64,000 bases of DNA from Massilia rhizosphaerae (GTDB taxonomy: Bacteria; Pseudomonadota; Gammaproteobacteria; Burkholderiales; Burkholderiaceae_D). The notes beneath the pieces are model-generated. The model was given only the letters and a program-made list of their open reading frames with translations, was not told the origin of the DNA and searched no databases. Shown one piece after another: positions 51,999-61,971 of the stretch. A program made the position numbers and the translations under genes. Each line of letters begins with the position of its first letter. Within the stretch, counting starts at the first letter, position 1. Location: the NCBI RefSeq assembly GCF_016093545.1, contig NZ_JADKYX010000002.1, forward strand, positions 1 through 64,000, written 5' to 3'.

Positions 51999-52095
51999 GT
52001 AGGGTGGGCGGCCTCCGCCCACCTTTGCACGCGTATCGGGTGCGCATGGTGGGCACGTTTCATTTGAGGCCCCCGGCCTCAAATGCCCACCCTAC
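51999..52095. repeat. Family B repeat, long form, ending in the stop codon of the oxidoreductase gene
   Basis: Begins GTAGGGTGGGC (51999-52009) and ends GCCCACCCTAC (52085-52095), a perfect 11-bp terminal inverted repeat. An internal GTGGGCACG and hairpin CATTTGAGGC / GCCTCAAATG are also shared in plan with 37839-37959. The final CTA (52092-52094) is the reverse complement of the TAG stop codon of the minus-strand gene, so the repeat abuts that gene exactly. It marks the left border of the segment that splits ybeY from corC. Confidence 0.82.
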
Positions 52096-54338
52096 GTGAT
52101 CGGCAACTTGCGAATCCGCTTGCCCGTCGCCGCGAATACCGCGTTCGCCAGCGCCGGCGCGATGCCCGCCGTCCCCGGCTCGCCGATCCCGCCCGGATCG
52201 TCGTGGCTGTCGACGATATAGACCTCGATGGCGGGCGATTCCGGCATGCGCATCACGCGGTAGTCGGAAAAATTCGTCTGCTGCACCCGCCCCTTCTCGA
52301 CCGTCACCTCGTCCCACAGCGCCGCGCTGGCGCCGAACACGATGCCGCCTTCCATCTGCGCGACGATGGTGTCCGGGTTGACGTTCTGGCCGCAGTCCAC
52401 CGCGCACACGACGCGGTGTACGCGCACGTCGCCGCTTGGCCCCACCGACACTTCCGCCACCTGCGCCAGGTAGCTGCCGAAGGCGAATTGCGTCGAGACG
52501 CCGCGCCCGACCTTGCGCCCCGCAATCGGCTTCAACGGCTTGCCCCAGCCGGCCTTCTCGGCCGCCAGGTTCAGCACGGCCAGCGTGCGCGGCGATTTCT
52601 GCAGCAGCGAACGGCGGAACGCGACGGGGTCGGTCTTGCTCGCATACGCCAGCTCGTCGATGAAGCTCTCGACGACGAACACATTGTGCGTCGGGCCGAC
52701 GCCGCGCCAGAACGCGGTGGGCATCGCCGGCGGCTCGTGGCGCACGTATTCGACGCGCATGGCGGGAATCGCGTACTGGATGTCGGCCGCCGCCTCCACC
52801 GCATCCGGATCGACGCCGTTCTTGACCATGGCCGGGGCGAAGCGCGCCATGATCGACGATCCCGTCACGCGGTGGAACCAGGCCACGGGCATGCCCTTGT
52901 CGTCGATGCGCGCCGACATGCGGTCGACGTAGTAGGGCCGGTACATGTCGTGCTGGATGTCTTCCTCGCGGGTCCAGATGATCTTGATCGGGCCCTTGGC
53001 CTGCTTGGCGAATTCCACCGCCTGGATCACGTTGTCGACTTCGAGCCGGCGGCCGAAGCCGCCGCCGATATAGTGGTTGTGCACGCGGACCTTCTCGAGC
53101 GGCAGCCCGGTGATCTTCGCGGCCGCGCCCTGCGCCAGCGCCGGCACCTGGGTGCCGACCCAGATGTCGCAGCCGTCGGGCTTCAGGTCGACCGTGCAGT
53201 TCATCGGTTCCATCGTCGCGTGCGCGAGGAACGGCACCTCGTAGACGACGTCGATGCGCCGGCCCGGACCGGCGTCCAGCGCCTTGAGCGCGTCGCCCTT
53301 GTCGGTGGCGACGGCGCCCGTGTTCTGCGACACCTTCATCATGTCCGCGACGATGCCGGCCAGGCTGACGTTGGCGTTGGGGCCGTCGTCGAAGCGCGGC
53401 GCGGCAGCGGCGAGGCCCTGCTTCGCGGCCCAGAAATGGTCGGCCACGACGGCCACGGCGCCCTCGATGCGCAGCACCTGGCGCACGCCCTTCACGGCCA
53501 GCGCCTTCTGCTCGTCGACGGCCGTCACCTTGCCGCCCAGGACGGGCGACGCCATCACGGCCGCGATGCCCATATTGGTCAGGCGCGTGTCGATGCCGAA
53601 CTGCGCGGACCCGTCGACCTTGGCGGGAGAATCCAGCCGCTTGACCGGCCTGCCGATCAGCGTGAACTGGGATGCGTCCTTGAGCTTGACGTCGGCCGGA
53701 AACTTCAGCTGCGATGCCGCGTCCACGACGTCGCCGAAGTGAGCCGACCGGTTCGACGCCTCGTGGCGGATCGTCCCGGCCACGACCCGCAAGTCGCCCG
53801 GATCCACGTTCCAGTTTTTCGCCGCCGCCTGCACGAGCACCGTGCGGACCTTGGCGCCCGCCTCGCGCAGCGGCTTGAAGGTGGAGCGGATCGACGTCGA
53901 ACCGCCCGTCACCTGGCCGCCCAGCAGCGCGTCGGCGTACAGCGAATTGTTCGCCGGCGCCTGCTCCAGCTTCACTTTCGACAGATCGGCGCCCAGTTCC
54001 TCGGCCAGCAGCATCGGCAGCGAGGTAAAGGTGCCCTGCCCCATCTCGACCTTGTGGATGATGAGGGTGACGAGGCTGTCGCGGTCGATGCGGATGAAGG
54101 CGTCGTGCGCCAATCCCGGCGCCTCGTTGGTCATGGCGGTCGAGGCCTGGCCGACGGCCTGTTCAGACGGCGGTTCCTTGCGGTCGCCGGACGGCGCCTT
54201 GCCCTGCTTCTGGCAGCCGAACAGCGAAAAGCCGAACAGCAGGCTGCCGCCCCCGGCGGCGCCGGTTTTCAGCAGTTGGCGGCGCTTGTCCGATACCGGC
54301 TCCGTCGTGATCCGATCCATGTCGTCGGTCCCTTTCAT
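52092..54338 (-). CDS. Molybdopterin-binding aldehyde/xanthine-type dehydrogenase, large subunit (IorB-like)
   Basis: The 748-residue protein belongs to the xanthine-dehydrogenase family, isoquinoline 1-oxidoreductase beta type. A Tat signal ([24 protein letters not shown]) precedes the molybdopterin domains: [74 protein letters not shown] and [28 protein letters not shown]. It should sit in the periplasm or membrane. A second in-frame ATG at 54320 has AAGGGA upstream. Its first codon overlaps the stop of the 2Fe-2S subunit. Substrate is unknown. Confidence 0.9.
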   Translation of the reverse strand: MKGTDDMDRITTEPVSDKRRQLLKTGAAGGGSLLFGFSLFGCQKQGKAPSGDRKEPPSEQAVGQASTAMTNEAPGLAHDAFIRIDRDSLVTLIIHKVEMGQGTFTSLPMLLAEELGADLSKVKLEQAPANNSLYADALLGGQVTGGSTSIRSTFKPLREAGAKVRTVLVQAAAKNWNVDPGDLRVVAGTIRHEASNRSAHFGDVVDAASQLKFPADVKLKDASQFTLIGRPVKRLDSPAKVDGSAQFGIDTRLTNMGIAAVMASPVLGGKVTAVDEQKALAVKGVRQVLRIEGAVAVVADHFWAAKQGLAAAAPRFDDGPNANVSLAGIVADMMKVSQNTGAVATDKGDALKALDAGPGRRIDVVYEVPFLAHATMEPMNCTVDLKPDGCDIWVGTQVPALAQGAAAKITGLPLEKVRVHNHYIGGGFGRRLEVDNVIQAVEFAKQAKGPIKIIWTREEDIQHDMYRPYYVDRMSARIDDKGMPVAWFHRVTGSSIMARFAPAMVKNGVDPDAVEAAADIQYAIPAMRVEYVRHEPPAMPTAFWRGVGPTHNVFVVESFIDELAYASKTDPVAFRRSLLQKSPRTLAVLNLAAEKAGWGKPLKPIAGRKVGRGVSTQFAFGSYLAQVAEVSVGPSGDVRVHRVVCAVDCGQNVNPDTIVAQMEGGIVFGASAALWDEVTVEKGRVQQTNFSDYRVMRMPESPAIEVYIVDSHDDPGGIGEPGTAGIAPALANAVFAATGKRIRKLPIT

Positions 54339-54790
54339 GCCTGCCCCGACGCGATCTTGATCGCCTTGCGGATGCGGTTATAAGTCCCACAGCGGCAGAT
54401 ATTGCCGGCCATGGCGCTGTCGATGGCGGCGTCGCCCGGCTTCGGGGTCGCGTGCAGCAGCGCGGTGGCGGACATGATCTGGCCCGACTGGCAGTAGCCG
54501 CACTGGACGACGTCGATCTTGCGCCACGCCGCCTGCACCTTCGCGCCGACCGGATCGTTGCCGATGGCCTCGATGGTCGTGATCTTCTTGCCGGACGCGG
54601 CCGACACGGGCGTCACGCACGAGCGGATGGCCTGGCCGTCCAGGTGCACGGTGCAGGCGCCGCACAGGCCGACGCCGCAGCCGAACTTGGTGCCGGTCAG
54701 GCCGAGCACGTCGCGGATGGCCCACAACAGGGGCATGTCGTCGGGGATGTCGAAATCGGAGGTGGTGCCGTTGACGTTCAAGGCGGGCAT
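54335..54790 (-). CDS. 2Fe-2S subunit of molybdenum hydroxylase (IorA-like)
   Basis: The 151-residue small subunit has two [2Fe-2S] sites. The plant-type N-terminal ferredoxin site is [18 protein letters not shown] plus a Cys in [12 protein letters not shown]. The C-terminal helical site is [23 protein letters not shown] and [15 protein letters not shown]. It passes electrons from the molybdopterin subunit. ATG 54790 has a good GGAAAGGA site. It is transcribed toward the large subunit with an ATGA overlap. No third, FAD-binding subunit is present, as in the IorAB type, which uses a cytochrome c acceptor. Confidence 0.92.
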   Translation of the reverse strand: MPALNVNGTTSDFDIPDDMPLLWAIRDVLGLTGTKFGCGVGLCGACTVHLDGQAIRSCVTPVSAASGKKITTIEAIGNDPVGAKVQAAWRKIDVVQCGYCQSGQIMSATALLHATPKPGDAAIDSAMAGNICRCGTYNRIRKAIKIASGQA

Positions 54791-54908
54791 GAGGATTCCT
54801 TTCCGTAGCGTACTGTCAACTATAGGACGAAGACCATGGGCAATGTCGCACGCCTGCCTGGGTCCGGTGCTGCATAAAAATCAGGCATTGCGGCTTTTGG
54901 TGTATCCT

Positions 54909-55820
54909 ATGGCCCATCGCAACAACGGCTTCACGCCAACTATGCCCGAGCACCCTGCTGACGTCCGTTCGGACGTTAAAACCCACCGGTCGCTGTTCGA
55001 ACGATTGACTGCACTGATTTCCCCCGAGCCCGAAAACCGCGCAGAGCTGCTCGAAGTGCTGCACGACGCCCACGAACGCAACCTGATCGACGCCGACGCT
55101 CTCTCCATGATCGAGGGCGTGTTCCAGGTGTCCGATCTGTCGGTGCGCGACATCATGGTCCCGCGCTCGCAGATGGACGTGATCGACATCACGAAGCCCA
55201 TCGAGGAATGGCTGCCGGTCGTGCTGGAAACGGCGCACTCGCGCTTTCCCGCCATCGAGGGCGAGCGCGACAAGGTGGTCGGCATCCTGCTGGCCAAGGA
55301 CCTGCTGCGCTACTATGCGGAAGAATCGTTCGACGTGCGCGACATGCTGCGTCCGGCGATCTTCATCCCGGAATCGAAGCGCCTGAACGTGTTGCTGCGC
55401 GATTTCCGCGCGAATCACAACCACATGGCCATCGTCGTCGACGAATACAGCGGCGTGGCCGGCCTGATCACCATCGAGGACGTGCTGGAGCAGATCGTCG
55501 GCGACATCGAGGACGAGTACGACTTCGACGAGGAAGAGGACAACATCCTCTCCATCAAGGAAGGCCAGCACGGCCCGCGCTGGCGCGTGAAGGCGCTGAC
55601 GGAAATCGAGCAGTTCAACGAAGAGATCGGCGTCGACCTGCCCGAGGACGACGTCGACACCATCGGCGGCCTCGTCGCCAGCCACCTGGGCCGCATGCCG
55701 CACAAGGGCGAGGTGTTCGACCTCGACAACCTGCGCTTCGAAGTGCTGCGCGCCGACGCGCGCCAGATCCACGTCCTGCTGGTCGAAAAACTCCCGGCCG
55801 CCGACGACGACCACGATTGA
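54909..55820 (+). CDS. corC: HlyC/CorC family protein (CorC, CBS-domain)
   Basis: The 303-residue cytoplasmic protein has two CBS domains (VRDIMVPRSQMDVIDITKPIEEW and VVDEYSGVAGLITIEDVLEQIVGDIEDEYD) and a CorC_HlyC C-terminal domain. The region VRDIMVPRS is the family start motif. CorC is linked to Mg/Co homeostasis and stress resistance. I choose ATG 54909; ATG 54942 is 11 codons shorter. It is the continuation of the miaB-phoH-ybeY run and precedes lnt. Confidence 0.93.
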   Translation: MAHRNNGFTPTMPEHPADVRSDVKTHRSLFERLTALISPEPENRAELLEVLHDAHERNLIDADALSMIEGVFQVSDLSVRDIMVPRSQMDVIDITKPIEEWLPVVLETAHSRFPAIEGERDKVVGILLAKDLLRYYAEESFDVRDMLRPAIFIPESKRLNVLLRDFRANHNHMAIVVDEYSGVAGLITIEDVLEQIVGDIEDEYDFDEEEDNILSIKEGQHGPRWRVKALTEIEQFNEEIGVDLPEDDVDTIGGLVASHLGRMPHKGEVFDLDNLRFEVLRADARQIHVLLVEKLPAADDDHD

Positions 55821-55833
55821 CGCAGGTCCCGCA

Positions 55834-57411
55834 TTGCTCGACTCCAGCCTGAACCTGCGGCGCCGCCGCAAGCCCGCCGTGGCGCCCGACCCCGCGCTGC
55901 GCGGCACGCGGCCGAGCATGGCCGGCCTCCTCGTCGCCGCGCTGGCCGGCTTTGCGACCCTGTTCTCGTTCGAGCCGTTCGGCTGGTGGCCGATCCAGTT
56001 CCTGGCGCTCGCCTACCTGTTCTACCAGGTCGGCATGGGCAGTTCGACCCGCCGCGCCGTGTTCCTCGGCTGGGCGTTCGGCTTCGGCTGGTCGGTGGCG
56101 GGCATGCACTGGTTGTACATCGCGTTGAACCGCTTCGGTGGCCTGCCGGCCGTGCTGTCCGCCATCGCCATCGCGCTGCTGGGCCTCTATATGGGCCTGT
56201 TCGGCGCGTGCGCGGCCGGCATGGCCGCATGGCTGAGAAAGCGCTGGTCGCTGCCCGTTCCCGCCTTCCTGCTGCTCGTCTTCCCCGCCTGCTGGGGCGT
56301 GTCGGAATGGATGCGCGGCTGGGTGTTCACCGGTTTTCCGTGGGCCGCATCCGGCTATGCGCACGTGGCGGCGCCGCTTGGCGGCTTCGCCCCGATCCTC
56401 GGCGTGTACGGCATCGGCATACTGGCCGCCGTGTGCTCCGCCTGCATCGTGATGCTGACCCAGCGCGGCAAGCTGCCCGCGGTCGGCCTGTTCGCCGCAT
56501 TGCTGCTCGCGGGCTGGGGCCTGAAGCACGTCGCATGGACCGAACCGGCCGGCAAGCCGCTCACCGTGCGCCTGCTGCAGGGGAACATCCGCCAGGACGA
56601 GAAGTTCGACGCCGCGCACCTGGGCGAGATCCTCGTGCGCTACCGCGACATGATGACGGCCGCGCCGGCCGACCTGATCGCCGCGCCGGAGACGGCGATC
56701 CCGGTATTCCCGAACCAGCTGCCGCCCGGCTATCTGCAGACGTTCCGCGACTACGCCGCCCGCACGGGCAGCGCGTTCATGTTCGGCATCCCGCTGGCCG
56801 ACAGCATGACGGTGTACGCGAACAGCGTGGCCGGCATCGGCCCGCAGGGACAGTCGTACCGCTACGACAAGCAGCACCTCGTGCCGTTCGGCGAATTCAT
56901 CCCGACCGGCTTTCGCTGGTTCACGGACCTGATGCAGATCCCCCTGAGCGATTTCACGCGCGGCCCGGACGTGCAGGCGCCGTTCGCCGTGAAGGACCAG
57001 CGCGTGCTGCCCAACGTCTGCTACGAGGACGTGTTCGGCGAAGAGATCGCGAAGAACCTGCGTGCCGAGGCACAGCCGGCCACCGTGCTGCTGAACGTGT
57101 CGAACCTGGCCTGGTACGGCGAATCGGTCGCGATCCCGCAGCACCTGCAGATCTCGCGCATGCGCACCCTGGAGACGGGCCGCCCGATGCTGCGCGCGAC
57201 GAACGACGGCGCCACCGCCGTCATCGACGGCCGCGGCAACGTCACCGCCCTGCTCCCGTTCTACCGCCAGGGCACGCTGGCGGCGACGGTGCAGGGCATG
57301 ACCGGCAGCACGCCGTACATCCGCTTCGGCAACCTGCTGTTCCTCGCGCTGGGTGCCCTGCTGCTGGGCGGCGCCTGGTTGGCTGGACGGCGACGCCAGA
57401 CAACCGGATAA
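55834..57411 (+). CDS. lnt: Apolipoprotein N-acyltransferase Lnt
   Basis: The enzyme adds the third acyl chain to the N-terminal Cys of lipoproteins in the inner membrane. The 525-residue protein has several N-terminal membrane helices and a nitrilase-like periplasmic domain. The catalytic Glu lies in LIAAPETAIPVFP, the Lys in DKQHLVPFGEFIP and the nucleophile Cys in VLPNVCYEDVFG. The start is TTG at 55834; the first ATG (55918) would cut into the first membrane segment. It supports the several lipoproteins found in this window. Confidence 0.94.
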   Translation: MLDSSLNLRRRRKPAVAPDPALRGTRPSMAGLLVAALAGFATLFSFEPFGWWPIQFLALAYLFYQVGMGSSTRRAVFLGWAFGFGWSVAGMHWLYIALNRFGGLPAVLSAIAIALLGLYMGLFGACAAGMAAWLRKRWSLPVPAFLLLVFPACWGVSEWMRGWVFTGFPWAASGYAHVAAPLGGFAPILGVYGIGILAAVCSACIVMLTQRGKLPAVGLFAALLLAGWGLKHVAWTEPAGKPLTVRLLQGNIRQDEKFDAAHLGEILVRYRDMMTAAPADLIAAPETAIPVFPNQLPPGYLQTFRDYAARTGSAFMFGIPLADSMTVYANSVAGIGPQGQSYRYDKQHLVPFGEFIPTGFRWFTDLMQIPLSDFTRGPDVQAPFAVKDQRVLPNVCYEDVFGEEIAKNLRAEAQPATVLLNVSNLAWYGESVAIPQHLQISRMRTLETGRPMLRATNDGATAVIDGRGNVTALLPFYRQGTLAATVQGMTGSTPYIRFGNLLFLALGALLLGGAWLAGRRRQTTG

Positions 57412-57514
57412 AATAGCGAGCGATTCACTTCAAGCCAACTGGTAAAACCCGCTAGAATTGGTGTTTTAGCAAACCCACCGTGTTCGCGCCCCGTGCGCGC
57501 GAAGCCTACACAAG

Positions 57515-58429
57515 ATGCTCACATTCCAACAAATCATCCTGACTCTGCAAACCTACTGGGACAAGCAGGGTTGCGCCCTGCTCCAGCCGTACGACATGGA
57601 AGTCGGCGCGGGCACCTTCCACACCGGCACCTTCCTGCGCGCGATCGGACCGGAACCCTGGCGCGCCGCCTACGTGCAGCCGTCGCGCCGCCCGAAGGAT
57701 GGCCGCTATGGCGAGAACCCGAACCGCCTGCAGCACTATTACCAGTACCAGGTCGTGCTGAAGCCGGCGCCGGAAAACATCCTGGACCTGTATCTCGGTT
57801 CGCTGGAAGCGCTGGGCCTGGACCTGAAAAAGAACGACGTGCGCTTCGTCGAGGACGATTGGGAAAGCCCGACGCTGGGCGCCTGGGGCCTCGGCTGGGA
57901 AGTCTGGCTGAACGGCATGGAAGTCACCCAGTTCACCTACTTCCAGCAGGTCGGCGGCCTCGATTGCAAGCCGGTCCTGGGCGAGATCACGTACGGCATC
58001 GAGCGCCTGGCCATGTATCTGCAGGGCGTCGAGAGCATCTACGACATCGTGTGGACCGAGTGGGAAGAGAACGGTATTAAAAAGACGCTGTCGTACGGCG
58101 ACGTCTTCCACCAGAACGAGGTCGAGCAGTCGACCTACAACTTCGACCACTCGAACACGGACCTGCTGTTCCAGGCCTTCAATAACCACGAGAGCGAAGC
58201 CAAGCGCCTGATCGAACTGGAACTCACGCTGCCGGCGTACGAGCAGATCATGAAGGCGTCGCACAGCTTCAACCTGCTGGATGCGCGCGGCGCGATCTCC
58301 GTCACCGAGCGCGCCGCCTACATCGGCCGCGTGCGCACCTTGTCGCGCCTCATCGCCCAGGCCTACTACGATTCGCGCGAGAAGCTGGGCTTCCCGATGC
58401 TGCCGAAGACCGAACAAGCCGCCGCCTGA
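57515..58429 (+). CDS. glyQ: Glycine--tRNA ligase alpha subunit
   Basis: The class II synthetase subunit of the alpha2beta2 GlyRS carries the catalytic core. The 304-residue protein starts [49 protein letters not shown] and contains [32 protein letters not shown] (motif 2 type) and [22 protein letters not shown]. It is 25 bases from glyS. A TAGAAT box at 57453-57458 with a poor -35 might be its own promoter after lnt. Confidence 0.97.
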   Translation: MLTFQQIILTLQTYWDKQGCALLQPYDMEVGAGTFHTGTFLRAIGPEPWRAAYVQPSRRPKDGRYGENPNRLQHYYQYQVVLKPAPENILDLYLGSLEALGLDLKKNDVRFVEDDWESPTLGAWGLGWEVWLNGMEVTQFTYFQQVGGLDCKPVLGEITYGIERLAMYLQGVESIYDIVWTEWEENGIKKTLSYGDVFHQNEVEQSTYNFDHSNTDLLFQAFNNHESEAKRLIELELTLPAYEQIMKASHSFNLLDARGAISVTERAAYIGRVRTLSRLIAQAYYDSREKLGFPMLPKTEQAAA

Positions 58430-58454
58430 GCCCAGAACAGAATAGAACGACACC

Positions 58455-60551
58455 ATGAATCAAACACTACTCGTCGAACTGCAGACCGAAGAACTGCCGC
58501 CGAAGGCGCTCGCGAAACTGGGCGCCGCTTTCGCCGCCGGCATCGCGAACGGCCTGAAAGCCCGTGACTTCCTGAACGCCGACAGCGTCGTCGCCACCTA
58601 CGCCACCCCGCGCCGCCTGGCCGTCTCCATCACCAACGTGCGCGCCACGTCGGCCGACAAGACCATCCGCGAAAAAGTGCTGCCGCTGTCAGTCGCCCTC
58701 GACAAGGACGGCAACCCGACCGCGCCGCTGGCCAAGAAACTGGCGGCCCTCGGCTTCCCCGACCTGAAGGTCAGCGACCTGGAACGCGCCCAGGACGGCA
58801 AGGCCGAAAGCTTCTTCTACACGTACACGGCGCCGGGCAGCGTCCTCGCCGACGGCCTGCAGCCGGTGCTGGAAGAGACCGTCGCCAAGCTGCCGATCCC
58901 CAAGGTGATGAGCTACCAGCGTCCGGACGGCGCGACCGTGCAGTTCGTGCGCCCCGTGCACTCGCTGCTGGCGCTGCACGGCGACACCATCGTGCCGCTG
59001 TCGCTGCTGGGCCTGACGGCCGGCCGCAGCACGCTCGGCCACCGCTTCCTGTCGAACGGCCATCCGTTCGACATCCCGCACGCCGACGTCTACAACGAAC
59101 TGCTGAAGGTGTTCGGCAAGGTCGTCGCCTCGGCCTCCGAGCGCAAGGAATCGATCCGCAGCCAGCTGCTGGCAAAGGCCGGCGCCGACCAGGTCCTGAT
59201 GCCGGAAGCGCTGCTGGACGAAGTCACGGCCCTCGTCGAATGGCCCGTCGTCTACGAATGCCGGTTCGAGGACGCCTTCCTGGCCGTGCCGCAGGAATGC
59301 CTGATCCTGACGATGCAGACGAACCAGAAGTACTTCGCGCTGACGGATTCGAACGGCAAGTTGCGCTCGCGCTTCCTGATCGTCTCCAACCTCGCGACCG
59401 ACGACCCGTCCGCCATCATCGATGGCAACGAGCGCGTCGTGCGTCCGCGCCTGTCGGACGCCAAGTTCTTCTTCGAACAGGACAAGAAGAAGTCGCTGGA
59501 ATCGCGCCTGCCGCTGCTGGCGAACGTCGTCTACCACAACAAGCTGGGCACGCAGGCCGAACGCACGCAGCGCGTCACGCGCCTGGCCGGCGCCATCGCC
59601 CGCCGCCTCGGCTACGACATGCTGCTGGCCGAACGCGGCGCGCAGCTCGCGAAGGCCGACCTGCTGACCGACATGGTCGGCGAGTTCCCGGAACTGCAGG
59701 GCATCATGGGCACGTACTACGCCCGCAACGACGGCGAGCACGAGGAAGTGGCCCTGGCCGCGTCCGAACACTACCAGCCGCGCTTCTCGGGCGACGCGCT
59801 GCCGTCGACGAACACCGGCCTCGCCGTCGCGCTGGCCGACAAGCTGGAAACGCTGGTGGGCATCTGGTCGATCGGCCTGCAACCGACCGGCGAGAAGGAC
59901 CCGTTCGCGCTGCGCCGCCACGCGCTGGGCGTGATGCGCATGCTGGTCGAAAAGCGCCTGCCGCTCGCGCTGTCCGACCTCCTGCAAGATGCCGCCGGCG
60001 TGTTCGCCACCATGCCGACGTTCAAGGACCCGACGGCGGAAGTAACGGCCTTCATGCTGGACCGCCTGCGCGGCCTGCTGCGCGACCGCGGCTTCGCGCC
60101 GAACGAAGTGGAAGCCGTGCTGGCGCAGAACCCGGACCGCGTGGACGACGTCGTGCAGCGCCTCGAGGCCGTGCAGGCGTTCGCCGCGCTGCCGGAGAGC
60201 GCGTCGCTGGCCGCCGCCAACAAGCGCATCTCGAACATCCTCAAGAAGAACGAGGAAGCACTGGCGCAGGCGGGATCGGTCGATCCCGCGCTGCTGCAGG
60301 ACGCCGCCGAAAAGGCGCTGTACGCGAGCGTGCAGCGCGTGCAGCCGGCCGTCGACGCGGCCTTCGAGCGCGGCGACTTCGCGGGCACCCTGAAGACGCT
60401 GGCCCAGCTGCGCGACGACGTCGACGCGTTCTTCAACGACGTGATGGTGATGGCCGACGACGTCGCCTTGCGCAACAACCGCCTGGCCCTGCTGTCCATC
60501 CTGCACCGCATGATGAACCGCGTGGCCGACATCTCGAAGCTCGCGGCATAA
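58455..60551 (+). CDS. glyS: Glycine--tRNA ligase beta subunit
   Basis: The 698-residue beta subunit supplies tRNA binding for GlyRS. It starts [22 protein letters not shown], contains FARPAH-like [23 protein letters not shown] and [32 protein letters not shown], and ends with a C-terminal HD-like and anticodon-binding region. Length is standard. It is cotranscribed with glyQ, and gmhB follows 12 bases later. Confidence 0.97.
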   Translation: MNQTLLVELQTEELPPKALAKLGAAFAAGIANGLKARDFLNADSVVATYATPRRLAVSITNVRATSADKTIREKVLPLSVALDKDGNPTAPLAKKLAALGFPDLKVSDLERAQDGKAESFFYTYTAPGSVLADGLQPVLEETVAKLPIPKVMSYQRPDGATVQFVRPVHSLLALHGDTIVPLSLLGLTAGRSTLGHRFLSNGHPFDIPHADVYNELLKVFGKVVASASERKESIRSQLLAKAGADQVLMPEALLDEVTALVEWPVVYECRFEDAFLAVPQECLILTMQTNQKYFALTDSNGKLRSRFLIVSNLATDDPSAIIDGNERVVRPRLSDAKFFFEQDKKKSLESRLPLLANVVYHNKLGTQAERTQRVTRLAGAIARRLGYDMLLAERGAQLAKADLLTDMVGEFPELQGIMGTYYARNDGEHEEVALAASEHYQPRFSGDALPSTNTGLAVALADKLETLVGIWSIGLQPTGEKDPFALRRHALGVMRMLVEKRLPLALSDLLQDAAGVFATMPTFKDPTAEVTAFMLDRLRGLLRDRGFAPNEVEAVLAQNPDRVDDVVQRLEAVQAFAALPESASLAAANKRISNILKKNEEALAQAGSVDPALLQDAAEKALYASVQRVQPAVDAAFERGDFAGTLKTLAQLRDDVDAFFNDVMVMADDVALRNNRLALLSILHRMMNRVADISKLAA

Positions 60552-60563
60552 GCGGAACGAAGC

Positions 60564-61127
60564 ATGAAGCTGATCATCCTCGACCGGGACGGGGTCATCA
60601 ACCATGACTCCCCCGAATTCATCAAGTCGCCCGCCGAATGGATCCCGATTCCGGGGTCGCTGGAGGCGATCGCGCGCCTGAATCAGGCGGGCTACCGCGT
60701 CGTCATCGCGTCGAACCAGTCGGGCATCGCGCGCGAGCTGTTCGACATCGCGACCCTGAACGCGATCCACCAGAAACTGCACGCGAGCGCCCAGCAGGTG
60801 GGCGCGGACATCGACGCGATCTTCTTTTGCCCGCATGCGGCGGTCGACAACTGCGACTGCCGCAAGCCCAAGGCCGGGATGTTCGAGGAGATCAGCAAGC
60901 GCTTCAAGATCAGCCTGAAGGGCGTGCCGACCGTCGGCGATTCGCTGCGCGACCTGCAGGCCGGCTTCATCTGCGGCTGCGTGCCCTACCTGGTCCTGAC
61001 CGGCAAGGGCGAGAAGACCTACGAGACGGGCGGCCTGCCGCCCGGCACCCAGGTCTTCCCCGACCTCGCGTCCATGGTCGACGCCTTCCTCAAGGCCGCG
61101 CCCGCGCCGGCGCCCGCCGGCGCATGA
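60564..61127 (+). CDS. gmhB: D-glycero-beta-D-manno-heptose-1,7-bisphosphate 7-phosphatase GmhB
   Basis: HAD-family phosphatase of the ADP-heptose pathway for LPS inner core. The 187-residue protein has LDRDGVINHDSPEFI (nucleophile and acid Asp), VIASNQSGIARELFD, a zinc loop FFCPHAAVDNCDCRKPKAGMF with the Cys/His ligands, and VGDSLRDLQAG. Its stop codon overlaps the plsC start (ATGA). Together with waaA at the end of the window it adds LPS genes to this region. Confidence 0.94.
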   Translation: MKLIILDRDGVINHDSPEFIKSPAEWIPIPGSLEAIARLNQAGYRVVIASNQSGIARELFDIATLNAIHQKLHASAQQVGADIDAIFFCPHAAVDNCDCRKPKAGMFEEISKRFKISLKGVPTVGDSLRDLQAGFICGCVPYLVLTGKGEKTYETGGLPPGTQVFPDLASMVDAFLKAAPAPAPAGA

Positions 61128-61927
61128 CCGCCACCACCACCACCCGAGCCACCACCACAGCCACCCAAGCCACGGAGACCACGCCTTTGCGTACCGCCGC
61201 CCTGTTCCTGCGTTCCCTGCTCTTCACGATCGTCATGACCGTCGCCACCGTCGTCTGGGCCTGCGTCTGCTTCCTGGCGGCGCCGTTCCCGTACAAGACG
61301 CGCTTCTGGGTCACGTCGCGCTGGAACGTCTTCATCATCTGGTGCGCCCGCGTCATCTGCGGCATCCGCTACCAGGTGAAGGGTTACGAGAACCTGCCGG
61401 ACCATCCGGTGATCCTGCTGTCGAAGCACCAGTCGGCATGGGAGACCATCTTCATGCTGCCGAACATGAAGCGGCCGCTCGTCTACGTCTTCAAGAAGGA
61501 AATCCTGTACATTCCCTTCTTCGGCTGGGGCATGGCGCTGCTGCGCATGATTCCGATCGACCGCAGCAAGGGCAAGCGCGCGTTCGCGCACGTCGTCAGG
61601 ATCGGCAAGGCGCGCCTGGCGGACGGCCAGTCGATCATCATGTTCCCCGAAGGGACGCGCATCCCCGTGGGCCAGAAAGGACAGTACAAAAGCGGCGGTA
61701 CGCGCCTGGCGATAGAAACACGTGCCATGGTCGTGCCGATCGCGCATAATTCAGGTGAGTGCTGGCCCAAGAACTCGTTCATCAAGCGGCCGGGCCTCAT
61801 CACCGTTTCGATCGGCACGCCGATATCGCCGGAAAACCACACTGCCGACAGCCTGATGCAAGAGGTCGAAAATTGGATAGAATCGGAAATGCGCGTCATT
61901 TCGCCCCACGCCTATTCAGGTACTTGA
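61124..61927 (+). CDS. plsC: 1-acyl-sn-glycerol-3-phosphate acyltransferase (PlsC)
   Basis: Makes phosphatidic acid by acylating lysophosphatidic acid, the step after PlsY. The 267-residue protein has a Thr-rich N-terminus (TTTTRATTTATQATETT), two membrane segments (about 25-55), the acyltransferase motif KHQSAWETIF (HX4E variant of HX4D), IPIDRSKGKRAF, and the phosphate-binding FPEGTRIPVGQ. The start overlaps the gmhB stop by an ATGA. The Thr repeat at the N-terminus may be a codon-repeat oddity. Confidence 0.92.
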   Translation: MTATTTTRATTTATQATETTPLRTAALFLRSLLFTIVMTVATVVWACVCFLAAPFPYKTRFWVTSRWNVFIIWCARVICGIRYQVKGYENLPDHPVILLSKHQSAWETIFMLPNMKRPLVYVFKKEILYIPFFGWGMALLRMIPIDRSKGKRAFAHVVRIGKARLADGQSIIMFPEGTRIPVGQKGQYKSGGTRLAIETRAMVVPIAHNSGECWPKNSFIKRPGLITVSIGTPISPENHTADSLMQEVENWIESEMRVISPHAYSGT

Positions 61928-61971
61928 ACGAATTGGGCGCGCAGACCAAAGCACCATCGAAGCCGCCCACC

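Noticed and set aside
61759-61971. Upstream extension of the metalloprotease gene
   Set aside because: These codons overlap plsC in another frame and have no coding signal; the start at 61972 fits the protein better.
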